NCBI GenBank assembly: GCA_002479715.1
Contig: DLOT01000080.1
Coordinates: 220 to 11,036, forward strand
Length of the DNA stretch: 10,817 bases
Source of the DNA: Ruminococcus sp. UBA7477
GTDB lineage: Bacteria; Bacillota; Clostridia; Oscillospirales; Ruminococcaceae
Direction: 5' to 3'
Of this stretch, positions 6,709-10,817 are shown one piece after another (the first letter of the stretch is position 1; each line of letters starts with the position of its first letter). The notes beneath the pieces are model-generated. The model saw nothing but the letters and a program-made list of their open reading frames with translations, was not told where the DNA came from and ran no database searches. Position numbers and translations under genes: made by a program.

Positions 6709-7317
6709 ATGGGCGGTTACGGTGCGATCTGCATTGAAAGACAGTACGGCAGCGGAGGAACGGAGATTGGAAAGTTGCTCGAGAAACGGCTTATGCTCGC
6801 CTGTCATGACCATGAGATCCTTGATATGGCGCTTAGCAACCTGACGCTCTCCGACGAGGAGAAGAAGCAGGCTGGTCTTGCGGAGGAAACCTCGACAAAT
6901 TCCTTTCTCTTCGGATTGTCCATGCTCACAAAGCGTGGCGACGGGCTTCCGCTTTCTGAGAAGGTGTTCGGCGAGGAGGCCAAGATAATCAATCGCCTTG
7001 CCGGTGACGGAAAATGTGTTTTTGTGGGCAGATGCGCCGGCTATATCCTCAAATCAAAGGTGAAAACGCTGAATGTCTACATCTATGCCGACTACGAAAA
7101 GCGCTTTGACCGCGCGATAACCCAATATGGCATTCCCGACGACAAGGCTGAGGACGTCATAAAGAGCTTCGATAAAAAACGCAGCGATTTTTACCGCGCA
7201 AACACAAAATGCAAATGGGACGATAAGGAAAATTATCATCTCTGCCTCAACAGCGGCAAGCTCGGCTTAGAGCGGTGCGCCGTTATTATCGCAGGGATAT
7301 ACCTCTCGGAGCTTTGA
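6709..7317 (+). CDS. Cytidylate kinase-like family protein
   Basis: This 202-residue protein matches the cytidylate kinase-like group (PF13189 type) common in Clostridia. It begins with the nucleotide-binding pattern AICIERQYGSGGTEIGKLL (6-24), in which the glycine loop ends in GSGGTEI and lacks the usual Walker A lysine before Ser/Thr. Other family marks are HDHEILDMA (33-41), FVGRCAGYIL (105-114) and YHLCLNSGKLGLE (176-188). Relatives of true Cmk phosphorylate CMP, but this branch has not, to my knowledge, been assigned a substrate, so enzymatic activity is uncertain. AGAGGT (6697-6702) lies 6 bases before the ATG, and the gap to prfB is 16 bases with no terminator, so it is cotranscribed with prfB. 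Confidence 0.85.
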   Translation: MGGYGAICIERQYGSGGTEIGKLLEKRLMLACHDHEILDMALSNLTLSDEEKKQAGLAEETSTNSFLFGLSMLTKRGDGLPLSEKVFGEEAKIINRLAGDGKCVFVGRCAGYILKSKVKTLNVYIYADYEKRFDRAITQYGIPDDKAEDVIKSFDKKRSDFYRANTKCKWDDKENYHLCLNSGKLGLERCAVIIAGIYLSEL

Positions 7318-7346
7318 ATACGGAGATATTATATCATTGCACAGAA

Positions 7347-7378
7347 GCCCTTTCTCTGATCGAGAAGGGGCGTTTTTT
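7347..7378 (+). terminator. Strong intrinsic terminator after the cytidylate kinase-like gene
   Basis: GCCCTTTCTC (7347-7356) pairs with GAGAAGGGGC (7362-7371) across a five-base loop: ten pairs with one T-G. Six T follow at 7373-7378. It lies 29 bases after the stop and ends the prfB operon. Confidence 0.9.
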
Positions 7379-7535
7379 GTGACGTTTTTGCAATTTTTGA
7401 CAGACTGCGCGCTTACATAAAACAAAATACTTCGGTTAAAATACTCTCAGCGGCGAATAAGTCGCACATCAAATATAATTCAGACCTGCAAAAAATAACG
7501 ATCTGAATGAAGATATAATTTAAGGAGTGTTAATA

Positions 7536-7724
7536 ATGAAGGGTGTAACAAGCGATCAGGGCAGACAGGCTCTTGAAAGATTCAAGATGGAAGCTGCTAA
7601 CGAAGTAGGAGTAAACCTCAAGCAGGGTTATAACGGCGACCTGACCTCTCGTGAGGTCGGCTCGGTAGGCGGACAGATGGTCAAGAAAATGATCGACGCC
7701 TACAAGACAGGCAACAAGCAGTAA
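7536..7724 (+). CDS. Small acid-soluble spore protein, alpha/beta type
   Basis: Alpha/beta SASPs coat spore DNA, protect it from UV and heat damage, and are degraded by the GPR protease at germination. The 62-residue product shows the two conserved blocks of the family: EAANEVGVNL (19-28), around which GPR cleaves, and the DNA-contact block GDLTSREVGSVGGQMVKKMI (34-53). The ATG at 7536 lies 8 bases after TAAGGAG (7521-7527); a GTG at 7527 overlaps that ribosome site and is rejected. The gene is alone between two terminators, as usual for ssp genes, which are normally read by sigma-G in the forespore. I could not find a convincing sigma-G promoter (GNATR plus CATNNTA) in the 150 bases upstream; a TATAAT at 7474-7479 lacks a good -35. 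Confidence 0.93.
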   Translation: MKGVTSDQGRQALERFKMEAANEVGVNLKQGYNGDLTSREVGSVGGQMVKKMIDAYKTGNKQ

Positions 7725-7744
7725 TATAGAAGCATAAGCTTCAA

Positions 7745-7774
7745 AAAGCCGCCGATAAGGCGGCTTTCTTTTTT
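7745..7774 (+). terminator. Strong intrinsic terminator after the spore protein gene
   Basis: AAAGCCGCC (7745-7753) and GGCGGCTTT (7759-7767) form a perfect 9-bp stem with a GATAA loop, followed by CTTTTTT (7768-7774). It lies about 20 bases after the stop codon. Confidence 0.93.
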
Positions 7775-7833
7775 GTCGAAAAATCATAAACATATATTTT
7801 TTGAGTATTTGATAACACTCATCTAAGTTGTGA

Positions 7834-7913
7834 GTCCGCCCGGCACGCCGTCGCACTATCTTTCTAACTATTCTACGTTTGGCAAGGCGGCATCAGGTGA
7901 AGCTTTAAGCTTC
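7834..7913. repeat. Structured direct repeat, copy B
   Basis: On the + strand this copy reads GTCCGCC, a GC-rich stretch, CTATTC (7868-7873), GGCAAGGCGGCA (7881-7892), three variable bases, GGTG (7896-7899) and a 15-base hairpin (7899-7913) with arms GAAGC and GCTTC. The same elements in the same order and nearly the same spacing occur at 8064-8140. The hairpin differs in sequence between the copies but is kept by paired changes (A-T at 7900/7912 against C-G at 8127/8139; T-A at 7904/7908 against G-C at 8131/8135). No coding explanation fits. Either strand may be the functional one. Confidence 0.65.
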
Positions 7914-8015
7914 CTAAGGGGAACACCCACAAAGGAAGGGGGGGCGCTGCGTCGTCACAAGCTCCATATCCCTCGTGGCAACGCTTGATAATTCCGGGCG
8001 TTGCCTCTCGCTCAT
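7914..8015 (-). CDS. Possible 33-codon small ORF between the two repeat copies
   Basis: An ATG at 8015-8013 is preceded at 9 bases by a textbook AGGAGG (complement of 8025-8030) and opens a 33-residue frame ending in TAG at 7914-7916. The peptide begins MSERQRPELSSVATRDMEL and ends in a proline- and cysteine-rich tail (RPPFLCGCSP). I recognise no domain, signal peptide or membrane segment. Part of it (codons over 7977-8005) coincides with an 8-bp inverted repeat, GGCAACGC with GCGTTGCC, which would instead suit a structured RNA. The ribosome site argues for translation; the position inside a repeat-bounded, non-coding stretch argues for caution. Confidence 0.3.
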   Translation of the reverse strand: MSERQRPELSSVATRDMELVTTQRPPFLCGCSP

Positions 8016-8032
8016 TCCGCTGCTCCTCCTTT

Positions 8033-8063
8033 CAAACCAAACGCTTGCGTTTGGTTTGTTTTT
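8033..8063 (+). terminator. Long palindrome shaped like a plus-strand terminator
   Basis: CAAACCAAACG (8033-8043) and CGTTTGGTTTG (8048-8058) form a perfect 11-bp stem with loop CTTG, followed by five T at 8059-8063. In the + direction this is a good intrinsic terminator, yet no + strand gene lies just before it: the spore protein gene already has its own terminator at 7745-7774. On the minus strand the hairpin has no T run and lies immediately before the ribosome site of the small ORF at 7914-8015. It may end an unannotated + strand RNA or act as a leader structure. Confidence 0.6.
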
Positions 8064-8140
8064 GTCCGATCCGCCGTCAAGCCGCAGTATCGTCTATTCG
8101 TATTTTCGGCAAGGCGGCAACGGGTGCAGCGGTACGCTGC
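8064..8140. repeat. Structured direct repeat, copy A
   Basis: On the + strand this copy reads GTCCGATCC, a GC-rich stretch, CTATTC (8094-8099), GGCAAGGCGGCA (8108-8119), three variable bases, GGTG (8123-8126) and a 15-base hairpin (8126-8140) with arms GCAGCG and CGCTGC around GTA. It matches copy B at 7834-7913 in order and spacing. CCGCC (8071-8075) could also pair with GGCGG (8113-8117) to close a larger fold. It ends two bases from the stop codon of the RHH gene, so it lies in that gene's 3' untranslated region on the minus strand. Confidence 0.65.
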
Positions 8141-8142
8141 TG

Positions 8143-8340
8143 CTATTTGATATTGATATCAAGCGGCAGGTCGATTTCTTCGGAAACGTACTTGCCGTTT
8201 TTTTTGCGTTGTCTTACACATTCAGAAAGAAGATATTCAATCTGTCCGTTGACCGAACGGAAGTCGTCCTCAGCCCACTGAGCTATCGCATTGTAGAGCT
8301 TTTCCGAAAGTCTAAGCGGGATCTGCTTCTTTTCTGCCAT
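8143..8340 (-). CDS. Arc-like ribbon-helix-helix DNA-binding protein
   Basis: This 65-residue protein fits the Arc/MetJ ribbon-helix-helix fold: a basic N-terminal strand KKQIPLRL (4-11) that would insert in the major groove, helix A from about 13-24 (EKLYNAIAQWAE), and helix B from about 28-45 (RSVNGQIEYLLSECVRQR). The stretch after DDFRSVNGQIEYLL is typical of the small Arc-family proteins found beside SPFH genes. A tail of about 20 residues (YVSEEIDLPLDINIK at its end) follows the fold. The ATG overlaps the SPFH stop by one base (TGATG on the minus strand), so the two are translated in a coupled way. It could repress its own operon through the palindrome at 9402-9427, which is inference. 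Confidence 0.85.
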   Translation of the reverse strand: MAEKKQIPLRLSEKLYNAIAQWAEDDFRSVNGQIEYLLSECVRQRKKNGKYVSEEIDLPLDINIK

Positions 8341-9353
8341 CAGTAAAGACTTCCCGAATTAACGACAGGCTGTGCATCATGGTTTCCACACAAAACTACC
8401 AGCAGATTTGAAACCATCGCGGCCTTACGCTCCTCGTCAAGCACAACGGCGCCGCTTTCGTTCAGGCGTTCAAGCGCCATCTCGACCATACCTACCGCAC
8501 CGTCAACTATCATCTTTCTCGCATCTATGATAGCCGAAGCCTGCTGACGCTGAAGCATAACCGCCGCGATCTCGGTCGCATAAGCAAGGTAGGTTATTCT
8601 CGCCTCAACGATCTCTATACCGGCTTCGAGCACCTTTGTCTGGATCTCTTCCTTGATGCGGTTGGCAACGACCTCGCTCGAGCCGCGCAGGCTTCCCTCG
8701 TCTGCAACGCCATCGCCCGTTGTGTCAACATTCTTTGCAACATCGTAGGGATAAACGCGCACGATATTGCGAAGCGCGCTGTCGCACTGCAATGAGAGAA
8801 ATTCCTTGTAGTTATCAACATTGAACGCAGCCTTTGCGGTGTCAACGACCTTCCACGTTACGGCAATGCCTATCTCAACAGGGTTGCCGAGGCAGTCGTT
8901 GACCTTCTGGCGGCTGTTATTCAGAGTCATGATCTTCAGCGACATCTTCTTGCTCTTGGGCATGGAAATGATCTGATCCGAAACCGCAGCCGCAAGCGAC
9001 TGGGGTTCACTCGCCGAAACGTCGCCGCTCTGATTCAGTCTTGTATCTGCCGCAGGGTTGACAGCGCGGCAAAACGGATTTATGAAGAAAAATCCGCCGC
9101 CTCTGATAGTTCCGATATACTTTCCGAAAAGGGTCAGCACAAGAGCCTCCTGAGGGTTAAGGACCCGAAGCCCGCAGTACGGGATCCAGCCGATACACAG
9201 CCAGAATATCGAAACGAACAGCAGCACGGGGATTTTCTTGATGCCGGCAAAGATCAGCAGTGCGATCGCTGCGATATACAGTATTGTGGTCAGCACAAGT
9301 GCAGCCATGCCGTGCTTGCGATTTTCAAGAGTCTTTTCTTTAACTTCTGCCAT
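8340..9353 (-). CDS. SPFH-domain (stomatin/prohibitin-like) membrane protein
   Basis: The 337-residue product has two adjacent hydrophobic helices at about 17-37 and 41-60, then an SPFH domain from about 62 to 250 (RVLNPQEALVLTLFGKYIGTIR at its start), and a helical region (about 225-312) with acidic and basic residues typical of SPFH oligomer contacts (EAGIEIVEARITYLAYATEIA). It ends in SNLLVVLCGNHDAQPVVNSG, a C-terminal pattern I associate with the SPFH group that pairs with an Arc-like gene. SPFH proteins form large membrane-bound rings or scaffolds linked to lipid microdomains and membrane stress; the exact role of this branch is not known to me. GGAGGA (complement of 9361-9366) lies 7 bases before the ATG. 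The gene is first in a two-gene minus-strand operon. Confidence 0.9.
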   Translation of the reverse strand: MAEVKEKTLENRKHGMAALVLTTILYIAAIALLIFAGIKKIPVLLFVSIFWLCIGWIPYCGLRVLNPQEALVLTLFGKYIGTIRGGGFFFINPFCRAVNPAADTRLNQSGDVSASEPQSLAAAVSDQIISMPKSKKMSLKIMTLNNSRQKVNDCLGNPVEIGIAVTWKVVDTAKAAFNVDNYKEFLSLQCDSALRNIVRVYPYDVAKNVDTTGDGVADEGSLRGSSEVVANRIKEEIQTKVLEAGIEIVEARITYLAYATEIAAVMLQRQQASAIIDARKMIVDGAVGMVEMALERLNESGAVVLDEERKAAMVSNLLVVLCGNHDAQPVVNSGSLY

Positions 9354-9401
9354 AAAATTTTCCTCCGATGTTAAATTTAAGTTTCACACACTTTCAATGT
9401 G

Positions 9402-9427
9402 ATATTAAAATGATATCATATTAATAT
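9402..9427. promoter_or_regulatory. 26-bp near-perfect palindrome over the -10 box (candidate operator)
   Basis: Bases 9402-9408 (ATATTAA) mirror 9421-9427 (TTAATAT), and the centre 9410-9419 (ATGATATCAT) is itself a perfect palindrome. Twelve of thirteen pairs match; only 9409/9420 fail. The -10 box of the SPFH promoter (9410-9415) lies within it, so a bound protein would block transcription. The obvious candidate is the RHH protein of the same operon. Being AT-only apart from one G-C pair, the palindrome is weaker evidence than a GC-mixed one. Confidence 0.5.
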
Positions 9428-9438
9428 TCGTTTGTCAA
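9410..9438 (-). promoter_or_regulatory. Sigma-A promoter of the SPFH-RHH operon
   Basis: On the minus strand a perfect TTGACA (complement of 9433-9438) is followed after 17 bases by TATCAT (complement of 9410-9415). Transcription would start near 9403, giving a leader of about 50 bases. This is one of the two best promoters in the window. Confidence 0.85.
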
Positions 9439-9540
9439 GGGCTTTTGAAATTTTTTTCAGCTCTGTTCGGCAAAGGCTGCGCTCTGAAAGCTTAGCTTCT
9501 TATTACTTTCGGCACGCTTCAGTCCGTTATGATTAAAATA

Positions 9541-9577
9541 AAAAAGCCCCTTTATGGGCAGCTTCCATAAGGCGGTA
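9541..9577 (-). terminator. Hairpin with T run, left copy of the inverted element
   Basis: CTTTATGG and CCATAAGG (around 9550-9572) form a hairpin with a seven-base loop, and the minus strand continues into a T run (complement of 9536-9545). It can act as a second terminator for leftward transcription from the TfoX gene. The same hairpin in opposite orientation lies at 10106-10148; over 36 core bases 29 match, and all seven differences are transitions. Confidence 0.65.
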
Positions 9578-9584
9578 TGATACT

Positions 9585-9623
9585 AAAAAGCAGAAAAAAG
9601 TTTTTAACCTTTTTCTGCTTTTT
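9585..9623 (-). terminator. Intrinsic terminator of the TfoX-domain gene, possibly bidirectional
   Basis: AAAAAGCAGAAAAA (from 9585) pairs with TTTTTCTGCTTTTT (to 9623) with one bulged A, closed by G9600-C9609. Both strands end in T runs, so it could stop transcription in either direction. It lies about 70 bases past the TfoX stop codon on the minus strand. Confidence 0.7.
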
Positions 9624-9694
9624 TCTTTGAACAATGAACTGTTATGCTTGCTAAAAATTTTTTGAGTTTATCCGAATGACTAACTTATATTTTT
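9624..9694. other. AT-rich gap with no recognised feature
   Basis: Together with 9439-9540, this is the part of the 9354-9694 intergenic region not covered by the promoter, palindrome and hairpins. I see no gene, no ribosome site before a start codon, and no further strong hairpin. The stretch 9466-9502 loosely resembles the GGCAAGG motif of the 7834-8140 repeats, too weakly to call. Confidence 0.5.
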
Positions 9695-10015
9695 CTATTT
9701 CTTCTTTTTCGGTTTTGGCACCGGTAATTCATCATACATAGCATTAAATAAGCCTTTCAAAAAATCCTTGTTATCAACTTCATCTACTAACAACATTTCT
9801 TTTGCCCCGTCATACGGCAATTCATAAGAAGCTGACGGCATATAGGAAATTGCCGATTTTACCGGCTTAACAAGTAATCTGTCATCATAGATACCACCGA
9901 CAATCTTGCCGCGATAATAGATAATATACTCTCCCATCATCGCTCGGTAAGAAATATCCTCTAACTCAGATAACTGGCCTAAAATGAATTGCAGATATTC
10001 TTTACTTGATGCCAT
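9695..10015 (-). CDS. TfoX/Sxy N-terminal-domain protein
   Basis: The 106-residue protein is a stand-alone TfoX N-terminal domain (PF04993 type). It shows the family core ISYRAMMGEYIIYYRGKIVG (21-40) followed by GIYDDRLLVKP (41-51) and YELPYDGAKEMLLVDEVD (64-81), and it ends in a lysine-rich tail. Full TfoX/Sxy of gammaproteobacteria, a competence regulator, has an additional C-terminal domain that is missing here; single-domain versions are common in Firmicutes and have no firmly known role. GAGGTG (complement of 10021-10026) lies 5 bases before the ATG. GC is low (18 of 60 and 23 of 60 in two sampled lines, against 32 of 60 in the aminotransferase), and the gene is bounded by inverted hairpins, so transfer is likely. 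Confidence 0.9.
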   Translation of the reverse strand: MASSKEYLQFILGQLSELEDISYRAMMGEYIIYYRGKIVGGIYDDRLLVKPVKSAISYMPSASYELPYDGAKEMLLVDEVDNKDFLKGLFNAMYDELPVPKPKKKK

Positions 10016-10062
10016 ATTCTCACCTCAAATTTCATCTGTCGTTCACTTGATACTATAATTTT

Positions 10063-10091
10063 ATCATATCTCGTTTACATAATAAAAACAA
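10063..10091 (-). promoter_or_regulatory. Probable promoter of the TfoX-domain gene
   Basis: On the minus strand TTGTTT (complement of 10086-10091) and TATGAT (complement of 10063-10068) are 17 bases apart. Transcription would start near 10056, giving a 40-base leader. The surrounding DNA is very AT-rich, so other -10 choices such as TATAGT a few bases downstream are possible. Confidence 0.55.
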
Positions 10092-10105
10092 GGAATACCA
10101 TCATA

Positions 10106-10148
10106 AAATGTTACTGTCTTATGGAAACCGCCCATAAGAGAGCTTTTC
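10106..10148 (+). repeat. Right copy of the inverted hairpin element
   Basis: TCTTATGG (10117-10124) and CCATAAGA (10132-10139) form a hairpin on the + strand, followed by GAGC and four T. Read on the minus strand it aligns with 9541-9583 at 31 of 43 positions. The two C-G to T-A changes in the stem are compensated on the other arm, and a T-G pair becomes C-G. It lies 12-55 bases past the aminotransferase stop and may also stop transcription coming from the left. Confidence 0.65.
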
Positions 10149-10160
10149 AGTTCATAGATC

Positions 10161-10817
10161 TTATTTTTTCAAAAGCTTTTCCGCAGCCGCGATCTTGACT
10201 GCTATGCAAAACAGCTCGACGGCAGTTTTCAGCACATCTATCGGCGGGAAGCTTGGAGCAATTCTTATATTGCTGTCCTTGGGATCAACGCCGTAAGGAT
10301 AGGTCGCTCCGGCACCGGTCAGGATCACGCCTGCCTCCTTGCAAAGCGAAACGATCCTCTTTGCGCAGCCCTCCGGAGCATTGAAGCTGATAAAGTATCC
10401 GCCGTTGGGCTTTGTCCATTCGCCGATACCGAGAGGCGCAAGCTCACTCTCAAGCGCATCGCATACAGCGTCAAACTTAGGCGCAAGAATATCCGCGTGC
10501 TTTTTCATATGTTCGTAAAGACCATCGGCATTCTTGAAAAAGCGGACATGACGCAGCTGATTGATCTTATCGTAGCCGATCGTCTGAACAGTGATCATAG
10601 ACTTAAAATAGCTTATGTTTTCCTCGCAGGCAGCCATCGCTGCGATTCCGCTTCCGGCAAACGTCACCTTTGAAGTCGATGCGAACATATATACACGCTT
10701 CTCTGTTCCGCACTTCTTCGATTCCTCCAGCAGATTGAGGAGTCTGTCCTTCTTCTCACCGAGATGATGTATGCAGTAGGCGTTATCCCAGAAAATGCGG
10801 AAATCCTTTGCGGCGGT
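10161..10817 (-). CDS. PLP-dependent aminotransferase (aspartate aminotransferase-like), C-terminal half, partial
   Basis: The frame is open to the right edge; 218 residues are visible, roughly half of a typical 420-435-residue protein. It is a fold type I aminotransferase. FWDNAYCIHH (9-18 of the visible part) carries the Asp and Tyr that hold PLP, FASTSK ends in the PLP-binding lysine (visible residue 50), and NIRIAPSFPP (183-192) holds the arginine for the substrate carboxylate. GYDKINQLRHVRFF and LTGAGATYPYG point to the PF12897-type group, some of whose members are aspartate aminotransferases. Substrate choice cannot be settled from this half. The start codon and promoter lie outside the window. 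No strong terminator follows; the hairpin at 10106-10148 lacks a T run in this direction. Confidence 0.9.
   Translation of the reverse strand, partial: TAAKDFRIFWDNAYCIHHLGEKKDRLLNLLEESKKCGTEKRVYMFASTSKVTFAGSGIAAMAACEENISYFKSMITVQTIGYDKINQLRHVRFFKNADGLYEHMKKHADILAPKFDAVCDALESELAPLGIGEWTKPNGGYFISFNAPEGCAKRIVSLCKEAGVILTGAGATYPYGVDPKDSNIRIAPSFPPIDVLKTAVELFCIAVKIAAAEKLLKK

Noticed and set aside
7455..7519. Sigma-G promoter for the spore protein gene
   Set aside because: GAATA at 7455-7459 could be a -35, but no CATNNTA lies at the right distance. TATAAT at 7474-7479 and 7514-7519 lack a -35, and the second would start transcription in the ribosome site.
7834..8140. CRISPR-like array
   Set aside because: There are only two copies, diverged from each other, with a 150-base gap and no cas genes.
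7975..8346. Plus-strand open frames of 98-123 codons across the repeat region and the RHH gene
   Set aside because: They have no good ribosome site, run antisense through the RHH coding sequence, and translate to low-complexity Ser/Arg/Leu-rich text without any family pattern.
9466..9505. Possible third copy of the GGCAAGGCGGCA-hairpin repeat upstream of the SPFH promoter
   Set aside because: TTCGGCAAAGGCTGC followed by GAAAGCTTAGCTTC is suggestive, but the GGTG element and the CTATTC element are missing and the spacing differs, so chance cannot be excluded.

Overview
The window looks like a piece of chromosome from an anaerobic, low-to-mid GC Firmicute, most likely a Ruminococcus-type member of the Oscillospiraceae. 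This is inferred from the gene content (an alpha/beta-type spore protein, an EAL protein with a Ruminococcus/Lachnospiraceae-style C-terminal tail, a cytidylate kinase-like protein, a PF12897-type aminotransferase), from strong AGGAGG ribosome sites, and from gene spacing. No rRNA, tRNA, CRISPR array or transposase gene is visible.

Positions 1-3098 (+ strand) hold the 3' part of a histidine operon: the last codons of hisB, then hisH, hisF, a GNAT acetyltransferase, hisI, hisE and the purine salvage gene hpt, packed with overlaps or short gaps. HisH and HisF together make imidazole glycerol phosphate and AICAR; HisE and HisI catalyse steps 2 and 3 of the pathway. Hpt shares PRPP and purine metabolism with them. 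The GNAT gene and the start of hisI form an AT-rich patch in an otherwise GC-richer operon, and hisA is missing from its usual place between hisH and hisF. A hairpin follows hpt.

Positions 3217-5456 (+) are a single transcription unit with a clear sigma-A promoter, a c-di-GMP phosphodiesterase (degenerate GGDEF, intact EAL, two PAS-like domains) and a strong terminator. Positions 5512-7378 (+) hold a near-consensus promoter, prfB (release factor 2 without the programmed frameshift), a cytidylate kinase-like gene and a terminator. A small spore protein gene with its own terminator follows (7536-7774).

Positions 7775-8142 are non-coding or nearly so and are the least explained part of the window. 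Two diverged direct copies of a roughly 75-base structured repeat flank a spacer that carries a possible 33-codon minus-strand ORF with a good ribosome site, and a long palindrome shaped like a plus-strand terminator.

From 8143 on, the genes lie on the minus strand. An SPFH-domain membrane protein and a ribbon-helix-helix protein overlap by one base, behind a TTGACA-17-TATCAT promoter whose -10 lies inside a 26-bp near-perfect palindrome. An AT-rich stretch follows with a stand-alone TfoX N-terminal-domain gene, flanked by two inverted copies of one hairpin that show compensatory base changes. The window ends inside a PLP aminotransferase gene that runs off the right edge.

The best candidates for something not yet described are the structured repeat pair at 7834-8140, the SPFH/RHH pair with its palindromic promoter, and the hairpin-bounded TfoX cassette. 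All functional statements about them are inference from sequence alone.
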